DNA from: a virus
DNA length: 33,800 bases
IMG/VR virus record: IMGVR_UViG_3300042860_003466
Span: 1 to 33,800 of that record
Direction: 5' to 3' (one strand)
A model generated the notes under the pieces. That model did no database searches. It was not told the origin of the DNA and was given only the letters and a program-made list of their open reading frames with translations. Numbering within the stretch: the stretch's first letter is position 1; each line of letters opens with the position of its first letter. The position numbers and the translations under genes are program-made. This document shows, piece after piece, positions 16,709 to 23,572 of the stretch.

Positions 16709-16738
16709 ATCATATCAGGACCGATCACGAAATGTCAA
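16709..16738 (-). promoter_or_regulatory. Strong minus-strand promoter for the small-gene cluster
   Basis: Minus strand: perfect -35 TTGACA (16733-16738), 18-bp spacer, and -10 TATGAT (16709-16714) with a TG extended -10 element just upstream. Start would fall near 16702, giving an 18-base leader with a good ribosome site for the gene at 16684. The -35 lies in the left arm of the dyad at 16730-16754, so a repressor could block it. Confidence 0.65.
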
Positions 16739-16754
16739 GCATTTTGTGACATTT
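16730..16754. promoter_or_regulatory. Dyad operator AAATGTCA-N9-TGACATTT
   Basis: A perfect 8-bp inverted repeat with a 9-base spacer sits between two divergent strong promoters. The left arm covers the -35 of the minus promoter. A further TGACAT at 16776-16781 overlaps the -35 of the plus promoter. Because TTGACA(T) is itself the -35 consensus, part of this resemblance may be chance, but the paired arms are not needed for promoter function. Confidence 0.5.
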
Positions 16755-16774
16755 TTTGAGATGGTTGAAGTCGA

Positions 16775-16802
16775 TTGACATGCTTGATGCCTGTGATATT
16801 AA
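16775..16802 (+). promoter_or_regulatory. Strong plus-strand promoter for the lone gene at 16845
   Basis: Perfect -35 TTGACA (16775-16780), 16-bp spacer and -10 TATTAA (16797-16802) with TGA just before it, i.e. an extended -10. Start near 16810 leaves about 35 bases of leader. An AAGGGG stretch lies in the leader but is far (about 25-30 bases) from the ATG. Confidence 0.6.
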
Positions 16803-16844
16803 ATAGTTTCAAGGGGTGAGACGCCCTGATCCCACGACTTTTAA

Positions 16845-17366
16845 ATGATGACCACTTTTTCCGTTGTCGACTTTGCCAAGCACGGCATCCGCAAATCGGG
16901 CAAGTTCTACTACAAAGATGGCAAGCGCATCTCGACTGCCGAAGTGTGGAGTCTGATCGACACCTGCAGCAACGAAGAAGCCCAGCAAAATATCGCAGAG
17001 ACCGTACCTACGATGGTCGCCAACACGATCGAAGCAATCGACAACGGCACCTACTGGCAAGCCGATGAACAGCCTGCACCCGTGGCCGCCCCGGTGTTGG
17101 CCTCAACCGGCGATTCCTGGACCTTTGACAAGCTCAACGCAGCAACCCAGGCTTTTTTCTTCCAGCTTTGTGAGCAGCTTCAAGAAGCCACCAAAGATGC
17201 GTCGATGATCACAGGTGCCAAGATCGGCAAAGACCTGCCGAATATCGGCCTGGCCAATGCACCACGCCTGACCAATCTCAAGAAAGCTGGCGTTTTCGAG
17301 CACGGCGGCAAGGGCTGGTTGCAACTGACCGAGCGTGGCCGTGCGATCTTTCTGGCTACCGTCTGA
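16845..17366 (+). CDS. Lone gene with winged-helix-like C-terminus, candidate regulator
   Basis: A 173-residue protein, or 172 from the second ATG. The N-terminal part (FSVVDFAKHGIRKSGKFYYK, WSLIDTCSNEEAQQ) matches no family I know. A Pro/Ala-rich linker near residues 78-90 separates it from the C-terminal part, which ends APRLTNLKKAGVFEHGGKG and WLQLTERGRAIF; this helix-turn-wing pattern resembles MarR/ArsR-type winged helices. It is transcribed alone from a strong promoter, divergent from a small-gene cluster across a dyad, and followed by a strong terminator. That isolation is typical of repressors or lysogeny-maintenance genes. DNA binding is an inference. Confidence 0.7.
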   Translation: MMTTFSVVDFAKHGIRKSGKFYYKDGKRISTAEVWSLIDTCSNEEAQQNIAETVPTMVANTIEAIDNGTYWQADEQPAPVAAPVLASTGDSWTFDKLNAATQAFFFQLCEQLQEATKDASMITGAKIGKDLPNIGLANAPRLTNLKKAGVFEHGGKGWLQLTERGRAIFLATV

Positions 17367-17379
17367 ATCGGAAAGCCTC

Positions 17380-17403
17380 AAGCCCCCGCAATGGGGGCTT
17401 TTC
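17380..17403 (+). terminator. Intrinsic terminator of the lone plus-strand gene
   Basis: A perfect 7-bp stem AGCCCCC (17381-17387) / GGGGGCT (17393-17399) with a 5-base loop, followed by TTTTC. It lies 15 bases after the stop of the gene at 17366. On the minus strand there is only a weak T tract, so it acts mainly for plus-strand transcripts. Confidence 0.85.
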
Positions 17404-17410
17404 TGTATCT

Positions 17411-17435
17411 GGCCTTCCGTGGCCTTCCGTGGCCG
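17411..17435. repeat. Tandem 10-mer GGCCTTCCGT x2 in a short gap
   Basis: Two and a half copies of GGCCTTCCGT follow the terminator. The gap 17404-17517 holds nothing else I can recognise: no ORF, no promoter match. The repeat may be a protein site or a slippage product. Confidence 0.4.
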
Positions 17436-17517
17436 TTCTGAGTGCTCTCCGGTACTCAGTGCCGGACAACCGATCTAAGGCACCTTCCCGAGGCTTTCAG
17501 ACGCCACTCCGTGCACA

Positions 17518-17841
17518 TCAGCGCTGGGCGTGCAGTCCTATGAGCAGGTGCATCTCCTTGTAGGCACCTAGGGCGACACCCAGATTGCCATCTTCCTGGG
17601 CCTTGGTTGCCAGAGCTTCGAGCCTGATGAGCTGCTGGGTCATAAATTCACTGCGCTCGATTGTGAGCTCTTGTTGCTGCTCGTGCCTGATCTCCTGAAT
17701 CAGCTCATCCGCAGTCTCTGGGTTGATATCGAGCTGCTCATTGCAGGCGGCATTAATCCGCCAGCGCGGCCAGCCCATATCCATCCACAGCCGCAACTGC
17801 GTCTTGAGCTCTTTACGGCGCTTGGGTGATAGGGCTGGCAT
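17518..17841 (-). CDS. Small terminase subunit candidate
   Basis: A 107-residue, mostly helical protein. It starts MPALSPKRRKELKTQLRLWM with a basic DNA-binding-like segment (MGWPRWRINAACNEQL) and ends RLEALATKAQEDGNLGVALGAYKEMHLLIGL. That C-terminal pattern (helix with an LxxALGxYxxxxxLxGL ending) is usual in small terminase subunits, which oligomerise and recognise the packaging site. It lies on the same strand as terL but 2.3 kb upstream, separated by the lone plus gene and small genes. Position and C-terminus support the call; I am moderately sure. Confidence 0.55.
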   Translation of the reverse strand: MPALSPKRRKELKTQLRLWMDMGWPRWRINAACNEQLDINPETADELIQEIRHEQQQELTIERSEFMTQQLIRLEALATKAQEDGNLGVALGAYKEMHLLIGLHAQR

Positions 17842-17860
17842 GCTTGAAGTCTACCGACCT

Positions 17861-17992
17861 TACTACATACATACTGGTTCCTTTTTTTCCCCTAAAAACC
17901 CCCCTTCTTCCCCCTTTTTTCCAAAAATATTATTTAGTAAGTTGTAAAAACAGGTAAACGGCCAATCGGGACGGGCAGATTGCTACTACATA
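17861..17992. repeat. Gap with 9-mer direct repeats, pyrimidine mirror tract and AT-rich segment
   Basis: The 162-base gap 17842-18003 has no gene. It contains TACTACATA at 17861-17869 and again at 17984-17992. Between them lie a pyrimidine-rich tract on the plus strand, 17881-17922, with blocks of T7, C4, C6, C5 and T6 that read as a rough mirror repeat, and an AT-rich segment at 17923-17950. Such features occur at replication origins and can form triplex DNA. It lies between the primase-helicase and small-terminase genes, a plausible place for an origin or packaging site. No function is shown. Confidence 0.45.
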
Positions 17993-18003
17993 TCCTTACA
18001 GGC

Positions 18004-19914
18004 TCATACTGATTGTCTCCATATTGTCTTAAACTCTCCCGATAGATCCTTACGTGTCTTGTAGTATCCGAGCGATCTCAGGATCCGATTCACCCTTGTA
18101 AGTGTTGTATGGTTTTGCCGCTCCAACGGAATCTCCAGACAGTTAGTCAGAATATCGCTGCTCAGGACATATTCAAAGCGCCGCACAACCAGCCACGTGG
18201 ATATCTTGTCGCGCCAGGCATCCTCCGCATACATGCCTCGGTTGCGGGCATTGTTGACCTCCGTTTCCTGCTCATCAAGGAACCATTTCGCCCCCGCCAG
18301 ATAATCACGACGAGCGCTGCTCCAGATCCTGTCGCGCAGGTCCTCGATCTTTTCGGAATCGATCTTCTTCTCCACCGTGTAGATCACGAACCGGCGGTTG
18401 CCGGTCTCATCCGAGAAGAAGCCATCATGCTTGTTGGTCGTGCCGCAGAGCACGAACTGCCGCGGCCTCTCCTGATGCCCTTTGCCATATGCCTCGCGCA
18501 CAAGATCGGTCTTGCGGGTGATGAAGTTTTTCAGCCCAGCTGACTCGTGGTTCTTGATCCCACCGTCCAGTTCGCCCCATTCCGCGATCCAGCGCATGTG
18601 CAGGCCCACGATGTCGTCCGCATCCTTGTTGGACTTGATGAAGCCCTCGTAGAACCAGGGCTCACTGGCCAAGGTGTTGTAGAAGCGAGTCTTGTGCAGG
18701 TGCTGGTCACCGGCCAGGATGTGCACGAAGCCGCACGGGCAGCCGGGCTCATAGATCCGAGCCACAGCAAAGATCAACCATTTGCGCAGAGCGCTGTTAT
18801 CGAAGTCGTGAGCATCGCCACCGAGGAGTTCGCCCGCAATATTCGCCCACACCCCGTCAGGCAGCGGATCTGTGCAGGTGTCCAGATACTGCCGGATCGG
18901 GTGATAGGGACGGTCGCAGGCCGCACGCAGCAGCGCATCTTGCGCAGTCTGCGTCTGCACATCGATGCCACTGTGCTGCAGGTCGATGTAGGCCAGGCGC
19001 AGCGCAGTCTCGTCCATGCAGGTGCCGTCGATCTCGATGGCACGTTTCAAGGTGTTGAACCGCAGGGCACCACCAAGGCCGTTGTCGATGATGTGCTTGA
19101 GCTCCAGCCCGCGGGGCTTGACCAAACGACCAGTGTCTGTGTGGTGCTGCCCCAGGCGCTCGTACCAGGGCAGCTGCGGCAGTGTGGGACCCTCCATCCG
19201 CACGGCACCGCGCAGGGCATCCTTGGTGGCACCGTCTGCGATCCAATCTGCGATGTCATATCCGTCGCACGGGTCATCCCAAGCATCGGTATTTGAGGAC
19301 TGCGGCCAGAGCCACCTGGACCCAGGGAACGCCGCGGCCAGACGCTGCATGAGCTCGATCCCAGGGCGGTCCCTGTCCGGGCAGAGGATCAGGCGGTTGG
19401 CAGCAAACTTGGGCAGGCCGGGCATCTTGGACTTCCAAGAGCCGCTGCCGTTGGGCACAGATGTGACGTGCAGGTCCATCGCCCGCAGAGCCTCGGCGCA
19501 GGTCTCGCCCTCGACCACAAACACCGTGGCACCAGACTCGGGCAGATTCTCATACCACAGCGGCAGCAGGTCATCAGTCTTTGTGCCCTTGGACCAGGAC
19601 ACATCCTTGGGGCCATACGTGTAGTCGATGCGGCGGTGCAGGCTGCGCTTGCCCGCGGGGGTGAAATATTCCCACTGCCTGGTGCGGACAATCTCGCGCT
19701 CGGTGTGGCGCTTGAATGTCACGCACTCTGCGTCATCGTTGATCTTCACGCATGCCCAGCCATCTGCCACGATCTCACCCACCTTCAGGTGCGGGTGGCG
19801 CTGCATCGGGCTGCAGGAATTGCCGATGCGGCAATAGAGCAGGTCATCCTCCCATTTGCAGCCACCCGACGTGCGGCCACAGACAGGACAGGGCGTTCTC
19901 GTGCTCGAGAGCAT
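18004..19914 (-). CDS. Primase-helicase: zinc finger, TOPRIM and VapE/VirE-type ATPase
   Basis: About 636 residues from ATG 19914; a GTG at 19962 would add 16 residues. Near the N-terminus is a zinc-finger-like CPVCGR...CKW...CRIGNSC. A TOPRIM-type domain follows with VVEGETCAEAL and the acidic CPDRDRPG motif. The C-terminal half is a VapE/VirE-like ATPase with RPYHPIRQYLD, WIAEWGELDG (Walker B-like), FITRKTD and LCGTTNKHDGF (sensor-like). The Walker A position reads GDQHLHKTRF, so the usual Gly before Lys is His. Expected role: primer synthesis and unwinding at the phage fork. No ribosome site decides the start. Confidence 0.82.
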   Translation of the reverse strand: MLSSTRTPCPVCGRTSGGCKWEDDLLYCRIGNSCSPMQRHPHLKVGEIVADGWACVKINDDAECVTFKRHTEREIVRTRQWEYFTPAGKRSLHRRIDYTYGPKDVSWSKGTKTDDLLPLWYENLPESGATVFVVEGETCAEALRAMDLHVTSVPNGSGSWKSKMPGLPKFAANRLILCPDRDRPGIELMQRLAAAFPGSRWLWPQSSNTDAWDDPCDGYDIADWIADGATKDALRGAVRMEGPTLPQLPWYERLGQHHTDTGRLVKPRGLELKHIIDNGLGGALRFNTLKRAIEIDGTCMDETALRLAYIDLQHSGIDVQTQTAQDALLRAACDRPYHPIRQYLDTCTDPLPDGVWANIAGELLGGDAHDFDNSALRKWLIFAVARIYEPGCPCGFVHILAGDQHLHKTRFYNTLASEPWFYEGFIKSNKDADDIVGLHMRWIAEWGELDGGIKNHESAGLKNFITRKTDLVREAYGKGHQERPRQFVLCGTTNKHDGFFSDETGNRRFVIYTVEKKIDSEKIEDLRDRIWSSARRDYLAGAKWFLDEQETEVNNARNRGMYAEDAWRDKISTWLVVRRFEYVLSSDILTNCLEIPLERQNHTTLTRVNRILRSLGYYKTRKDLSGEFKTIWRQSV

Positions 19915-19971
19915 GGTAAAATAATTCGAAGAGCAGGATTCGACCCCGGCTTGGGCTGGCACCCACCGGGG

Positions 19972-20352
19972 TCATTCCGTATATGACACGGTAACACGAT
20001 CCGAAAGGAGCGTCACAGCATCTTCAACGGAACGTGCCACGCCTGCAACACCACCGGCGCAGCGCAGGCGATCCAAAAAATGCAGCTGGTCCTCACGGAC
20101 CTTGCCTGTGGGCGTCTTGATCTCGATGCCGCAGAAGACGGCCACCTTGGATCCAACCATATCGGGCGTGATCTCTACGGTCTTCCAGCCCACAAGATCG
20201 GGCGAGCCTGGGTGCAGGCCAAACTGCACCATCCGACCGTTGGCATCACGCAGAGCGCCGCAATGATTCCGAAAAATCGTGGAGCCTAGGCATTTAGCCG
20301 AGAGCGCCAGGCGAATTTCGTTTTGCAGGACAGTCTCTGGCTGTGCACCCAT
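19972..20352 (-). CDS. VRR-NUC domain nuclease
   Basis: A 126-residue nuclease of the VRR-NUC family (PD-(D/E)XK superfamily). The core is visible: GSPDLVGW (Asp of the PD motif) near residues 49-56, then CGIEIKTPTGKVREDQLHFLD with the ExK motif in EIK and the conserved GxxxxxQ. Phage VRR-NUC proteins are thought to cut branched or flapped DNA during replication or recombination. It lies next to the primase-helicase gene. Complete length for the single-domain type. Confidence 0.88.
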   Translation of the reverse strand: MGAQPETVLQNEIRLALSAKCLGSTIFRNHCGALRDANGRMVQFGLHPGSPDLVGWKTVEITPDMVGSKVAVFCGIEIKTPTGKVREDQLHFLDRLRCAGGVAGVARSVEDAVTLLSDRVTVSYTE

Positions 20353-20461
20353 AGCTCAAGTTCTCGGCAGCTTGATTAACTGCCCAGACGGCGGCAGCAC
20401 GCTGCACACTATAGGCGTGAGAAAGCTGATGCACAACAATCAGCAGTTCGTCCTTAGTCAT
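20294..20461 (-). CDS. Hypothetical small protein
   Basis: A 55-residue protein starting MTKDELLIVVHQLSHAYSVQ from the ATG at 20461, which overlaps the previous stop (ATGACTAA). The frame continues upstream to 20557 without stops, so longer starts are possible. Helical first half with an RAAAVWAVNQAAENL segment; the last 19 codons overlap the VRR-NUC gene. Similar short proteins occur in cyanophages. Function unknown. Confidence 0.5.
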   Translation of the reverse strand: MTKDELLIVVHQLSHAYSVQRAAAVWAVNQAAENLSYGCTARDCPAKRNSPGALG

Positions 20462-20657
20462 AGTATCCGCGGCGCGGCGGATCCTCTCCATAAAAAGATC
20501 GGTCGAAATCGATGGCTGAATCGAGCTCATAGCACCATTCCAAGAAATCGACCGCATCGATGTCGTCGGTGTACTCCGACTCTAGGTAGGTCACAGCCAC
20601 GTTGACATCAGGTCGTCGTGAGAGCAAAAAAAGAAGCAGTTTGGTAAACCAAGTCAT
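20454..20657 (-). CDS. Hypothetical small acidic protein
   Basis: A 67-residue protein starting MTWFTKLLLFLLSRRPDVNV from the ATG at 20657, coupled to the previous gene by an ATGA overlap. It has a short hydrophobic N-terminus that may be a membrane anchor and an acidic remainder (LESEYTDDIDAVDFLEW, then ELDSAIDFD). No family recognised. Negative charge plus small size would suit a DNA mimic, but that is only a guess. Confidence 0.5.
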   Translation of the reverse strand: MTWFTKLLLFLLSRRPDVNVAVTYLESEYTDDIDAVDFLEWCYELDSAIDFDRSFYGEDPPRRGYYD

Positions 20658-20821
20658 GACGGTTTGATGTTGCGTAGATCGTAGACAGTCACAAGGCGGT
20701 GGGTAAGTTGCACGCAAACGTAGGAGGAATTGCAGACGCGCACAGAACCGCGCTGCCAATCCGCACCCATATAGACCTTGACCGGCGTGCCAACACGAAT
20801 CACACCAAAGCTAGGAAACAT
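20654..20821 (-). CDS. Hypothetical small protein
   Basis: A 55-residue protein starting MFPSFGVIRVGTPVKVYMGA. Two cysteine-containing beta-like segments (RVCNSSYVCVQLTHRL) and the length suggest a small beta domain. It has four-base and 11-base overlaps with its neighbours, consistent with a coupled operon. No family recognised. Confidence 0.5.
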   Translation of the reverse strand: MFPSFGVIRVGTPVKVYMGADWQRGSVRVCNSSYVCVQLTHRLVTVYDLRNIKPS

Positions 20822-21029
20822 CGGTCAAAATCAAACGACGTAGGCGCACGCGCTCAGCCCAGGCTGTGTATTCGACAAGCGAGGCATCGGCAGCAGGCTC
20901 AGGCTCGACGGGCACCACAGCATTTGCAACGGCGAGCAGCACACACTCCATCCGGCAGGATGAATCGATGATGCACTCGTTGTGACGGGGGTGCCAATAT
21001 TCGGCCAGACAATCCGCGGGCAGGGTCAT
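20811..21029 (-). CDS. Hypothetical small protein
   Basis: A 72-residue protein starting MTLPADCLAEYWHPRHNECI from the ATG at 21029. Its first third has several Cys and His residues (NECIIDSSCRMEC), a pattern that could bind a metal; the rest is Ala/Glu-rich. It overlaps the next gene by 11 bases. No family recognised. Confidence 0.5.
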   Translation of the reverse strand: MTLPADCLAEYWHPRHNECIIDSSCRMECVLLAVANAVVPVEPEPAADASLVEYTAWAERVRLRRLILTDVS

Positions 21030-21103
21030 CGCAAAGACAAGAACATGAAGCCCAAAAGCAATGCACCTGCGATGCACAACAGCAAGGTGCATTGGTCCTC
21101 CAT
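21026..21103 (-). CDS. Tiny membrane peptide
   Basis: A 25-residue frame starting MEDQCTLLLCIAGALLLGF with one obvious membrane span. The start overlaps the stop of the 51-residue gene (TGATG), and its stop overlaps the next start (ATGA), so its translation would be coupled at both ends. Very short, so it may be chance. Confidence 0.35.
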   Translation of the reverse strand: MEDQCTLLLCIAGALLLGFMFLSLR

Positions 21104-21258
21104 CAGCGCTGTGCCTGTGGGGATTCCAGATTCAGCACAAACAGTGCAAAAGCGGCGTGAGTGCGGATCGCGTGCGGGCCTGGAGGGGCCATGGGGTAAG
21201 ACTCTGCCCACCACTTGATGAACAGTTCTTCGAGCTCGGGGTAGCTAGGGGTTTCCAT
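21103..21258 (-). CDS. Hypothetical small protein
   Basis: A 51-residue frame starting METPSYPELEELFIKWWAES, with two Trp, a Pro-rich middle (YPMAPPGPHAIRTH) and a helical end (FALFVLNLESPQAQR). It lies in the tight chain of tiny genes. The N-terminal YPELEELFIKWW stretch looks like real protein sequence. No family recognised. Confidence 0.45.
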   Translation of the reverse strand: METPSYPELEELFIKWWAESYPMAPPGPHAIRTHAAFALFVLNLESPQAQR

Positions 21259-21451
21259 CTGAGAAAAACAGGTTGAGACCGCGGATAGAAAATGTACCTA
21301 AATAGTCGGTGCCGTGATGCACGTCATAGAGCACCAAACCGCATCTGCGATATGGTTTGCAAGCCTTCGTGATCGTCAGACCACGAGCTGCAGCCACTTC
21401 AGCGATGCGTTTGAAGCTGATGTTGAGTGCAAACATGGCGTCCAGTGTCAT
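21245..21451 (-). CDS. Hypothetical small protein
   Basis: A 68-residue frame from the ATG at 21451 (a second ATG at 21436 is equally possible). The core FKRIAEVAAARGLTITKACK looks like a helix-turn-helix-like or KH-like segment, followed by a beta-rich end (LVLYDVHHGTDYLGTF). It could be a small regulator; I do not recognise a family. Confidence 0.5.
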   Translation of the reverse strand: MTLDAMFALNISFKRIAEVAAARGLTITKACKPYRRCGLVLYDVHHGTDYLGTFSIRGLNLFFSDGNP

Positions 21452-21515
21452 AGGCCATCGCCCACACACCGAAGATGATGGCGAAGATGGCGAAGCGGTT
21501 GATCCAGGGGTTCAT
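21399..21515 (-). CDS. Small membrane protein
   Basis: A 38-residue frame starting MNPWINRFAIFAIIFGVWAM with one clear membrane span, then a polar tail with His and Cys. It overlaps the next gene's start. Membrane location is visible; role unknown. Confidence 0.45.
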   Translation of the reverse strand: MNPWINRFAIFAIIFGVWAMAYDTGRHVCTQHQLQTHR

Positions 21516-21550
21516 GAATCTAAACGCGAAGGTCAGAAAGAGGGCCAGCT

Positions 21551-21772
21551 TCAGGCGGCCAGCGCCGTCAGATCGGTTTTCACGTCGGCGGCTTTGTAAA
21601 AGGCAATGGCCTTGTCGAGTGAACCGAAGTGGCGCCCCATAGAAAGGCTGCCGCAGGCGCTTTGGATATAGACGCTGACACGGCCGGGGATGCCAAAGCA
21701 CACGCCGATCTCTTTGCCCTTAGGGCTGGTCAGGGTGAAGTAGGTGGCGGTTTCTTGTTGGATGAGGGTCAT
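21551..21772 (-). CDS. Hypothetical small protein, first of the tiny-gene chain
   Basis: A 73-residue protein starting MTLIQQETATYFTLTSPKGK, beta-rich in the first part (GVCFGIPGRVSVYIQS), helical at the end (LDKAIAFYKAADVKTDLTAL). It is preceded by a 99-base gap with a candidate promoter and hairpin. No family recognised. Confidence 0.6.
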   Translation of the reverse strand: MTLIQQETATYFTLTSPKGKEIGVCFGIPGRVSVYIQSACGSLSMGRHFGSLDKAIAFYKAADVKTDLTALAA

Positions 21773-21787
21773 GATTTGGTGAGCGGT

Positions 21788-21837
21788 GGGGGCTCTTTGC
21801 CCCCGATTTACATATCAAAACACTTCAAAAAAATCAA
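21788..21837 (-). promoter_or_regulatory. Candidate promoter and GC hairpin before the tiny-gene chain
   Basis: In the gap 21773-21871, minus strand: -35-like TTGATT (21832-21837), 17-bp spacer, -10-like TATGTA (21809-21814). Just downstream is a 6-bp GGGGGC/GCCCCC hairpin (21788-21793 with 21799-21804, 5-base loop) that would fall at the 5' end of the transcript. There is no T tract, so it is not a standard terminator; it may protect the mRNA end. Promoter match is moderate. Confidence 0.4.
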
Positions 21838-21871
21838 AGCAATCATCAATATACAGCTTGTAACATGTCTA

Positions 21872-23239
21872 TCATTTGCGCGACTTCATCACCGCGTAGG
21901 CCCAGCCCGGCTTATACCCGCGGTCTTTGGCGATCTGCAGCAACTCCTCGAGGGTGCGTGCTTTGCCCACCTCCTTGCGCTTGTCCTTTGCAGCGGCTCT
22001 TTCCTCGGCTGCAGCACGGCGGGTGTCCACCTCCACGAGGTCCGCTTGAACCTCCTTGGGCATCTCACGGGCCACAGCGTGCACATGCCCGCAAAAAGGA
22101 CAAACGGCAGCAGGACGGTGGACCCCATAGCACGACGGGCAGATGCGCACAGCCACGGCGCGCAGGTCGCTGCGGCTCTTGGGCGCGATGCCCTGCAGGC
22201 TCCAGGGGCGCACGTCACAAGGCAATCCATGCGTCTGGGAATTGCCTGCACAGTCCAAAATCACGGCCTCACGGTCTGAGGGTCGCAGGGCGCGCCCGAC
22301 TTGCTGCAAATACACGCTGAGCGATGCCGTAGGGCGCAGCAAGATGGCGCAGTCGCAGGCAGGTACATCGAAGCCTTCGGAAATCAGGTCTACAGAAACC
22401 AGCACCCGCACATCGCCAGATTTGAAAGCATCAAGCCTGGCAGCACGCTCGGCGGCAGACAGGGTGCCATCGACGGAGGCCGCGGCCACCCCAGCTTCGT
22501 TGAATGCACCGCAGGTGAGCTCGGCATGCTTGATCGACGTACAGAATGCGATCGCACGGCGATCAGGCGCATACTTTTTGAAATTCTGCACAGCGCTATA
22601 GAGCACCCGCGATTCGATCATGCGCTCTTCGATCTGCTCGACCCTGTAGTCACCAGCCCGTTTCGACAGACCAGACAGATCGGCGCCCGTAGGTGGTGCG
22701 TAGAGCTTGTAGCGCGACAGATGACCCATCTCCATGAGCCTGGTCACAGACGGACCCTCGACCAACGCATCAAAAGAATCCGACAGGCCTTTGCCGTCCA
22801 GCCGCTGCGGTGTGGCTGTCCAGCCCAGCACATGGGCATTGGAGTAGCCATCGAGCACCTGCTTCCAAGACCGCGCCGCACAATGGTGTGCCTCATCGAC
22901 GATCAATAGGTTGGGCGACCAGGGAAATGCTTTTAGGCGGCGCGCTGCCGAATGGATCGACGCGACCTGTACCTGCGCGTGCACGACAGGATGGCCCGGC
23001 GCGATCACACCGTGTGGCACATCCATGGCCGTGAGCCGCGCAGACGTCTGGGCAATCAGCTCACTGCGGTGCACCAGGATGAGCACATTGTGGTTACGGT
23101 ATGTGCTCAGCTGGGCGATGGTGCAGAACGTGTGCGTCTTGCCGGCACCCGTTGGCAGTACCGCCAGGATCCGCCGGTGCTCCTGCAGTTCGGCACGAAT
23201 TTGGTCGATCAAATCAATTTGGTACGTGCGCAGGCCCAT
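21872..23239 (-). CDS. SF2 DEAH-box helicase
   Basis: About 455 residues from the ATG at 23239 (a GTG precedes it by three bases). Motifs run in order: Q-like LRTYQ, Walker A PTGAGKT (residues 30-36 region), HRSEL (Ia), VDEAHH (II), GWTATP (III), SVDLISEGFDVP (V) and QQVGRALRP (VI), as in ResIII-type superfamily 2 helicases. A C-terminal CPSCYG...CPFCG zinc ribbon and a charged tail follow. Likely a replication or recombination helicase working with the nearby primase-helicase and nuclease. Full length for this family. Confidence 0.9.
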   Translation of the reverse strand: MGLRTYQIDLIDQIRAELQEHRRILAVLPTGAGKTHTFCTIAQLSTYRNHNVLILVHRSELIAQTSARLTAMDVPHGVIAPGHPVVHAQVQVASIHSAARRLKAFPWSPNLLIVDEAHHCAARSWKQVLDGYSNAHVLGWTATPQRLDGKGLSDSFDALVEGPSVTRLMEMGHLSRYKLYAPPTGADLSGLSKRAGDYRVEQIEERMIESRVLYSAVQNFKKYAPDRRAIAFCTSIKHAELTCGAFNEAGVAAASVDGTLSAAERAARLDAFKSGDVRVLVSVDLISEGFDVPACDCAILLRPTASLSVYLQQVGRALRPSDREAVILDCAGNSQTHGLPCDVRPWSLQGIAPKSRSDLRAVAVRICPSCYGVHRPAAVCPFCGHVHAVAREMPKEVQADLVEVDTRRAAAEERAAAKDKRKEVGKARTLEELLQIAKDRGYKPGWAYAVMKSRK

Positions 23240-23275
23240 CACCGCAAATCCCCAAACAACGTGTCTTTTGCTGAG

Positions 23276-23572
23276 CTAGTCATTGAGCTGCTCCACCGCT
23301 CGCCGCAAAAGGTCAAAATCTGCCATCATTTGATTTGCAGTTGTGTGTGCGTTGGTATGGAAACGACCGAGTGCTTGCAATGCTTGCTCTTTCAAACTGC
23401 CCGAGTATGCATTACGTATCTGCTGAGTCACAGCAGCATGAATACCGGCGCCCAGTTCAAGCCTCTCGATTCTGTCGCGCAGCTCGAGGATGCAGGCGGA
23501 TCCGCCGCTGTCCTTAGATGACCAAAAGAGCACCTCTGCCCACTGCTTTTCAGTTGCTTTGAATTCAGACAT
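23276..23572 (-). CDS. Hypothetical helical protein
   Basis: A 98-residue protein starting MSEFKATEKQWAEVLFWSS, helical throughout, with LELRDRIERLELG and a C-terminal DFDLLRRAVEQLND. It sits between dCTP deaminase and the SF2 helicase, with a one-base overlap to the former. The last 20 residues may form a coiled coil. No family recognised. Confidence 0.6.
   Translation of the reverse strand: MSEFKATEKQWAEVLFWSSKDSGGSACILELRDRIERLELGAGIHAAVTQQIRNAYSGSLKEQALQALGRFHTNAHTTANQMMADFDLLRRAVEQLND

Noticed and set aside
18004-19962. PrimPol (AEP-type) as in S-2L
   Set aside because: The N-terminal part shows zinc-finger and TOPRIM motifs (EGE, DRD), not the AEP catalytic motifs.
19920-19975. tRNA 3'-end-like stretch (GGTCGAATCCTGC on the minus strand) as an attP site or tRNA
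   Set aside because: The T-arm pairs poorly and no acceptor, anticodon or D arm is found; the integrase lies 12 kb away. It is probably coding or leader sequence.
12962-22555. HIP1 octamers GCGATCGC (near 12962 and 22548) as proof of cyanobacterial origin
   Set aside because: Only two were seen in 33.8 kb, about what GC-rich coding sequence gives by chance.
22301-22909. Plus-strand frame opposite the SF2 helicase
   Set aside because: Shadow frame; Arg/His-rich, without motifs, while the minus strand has all helicase motifs.
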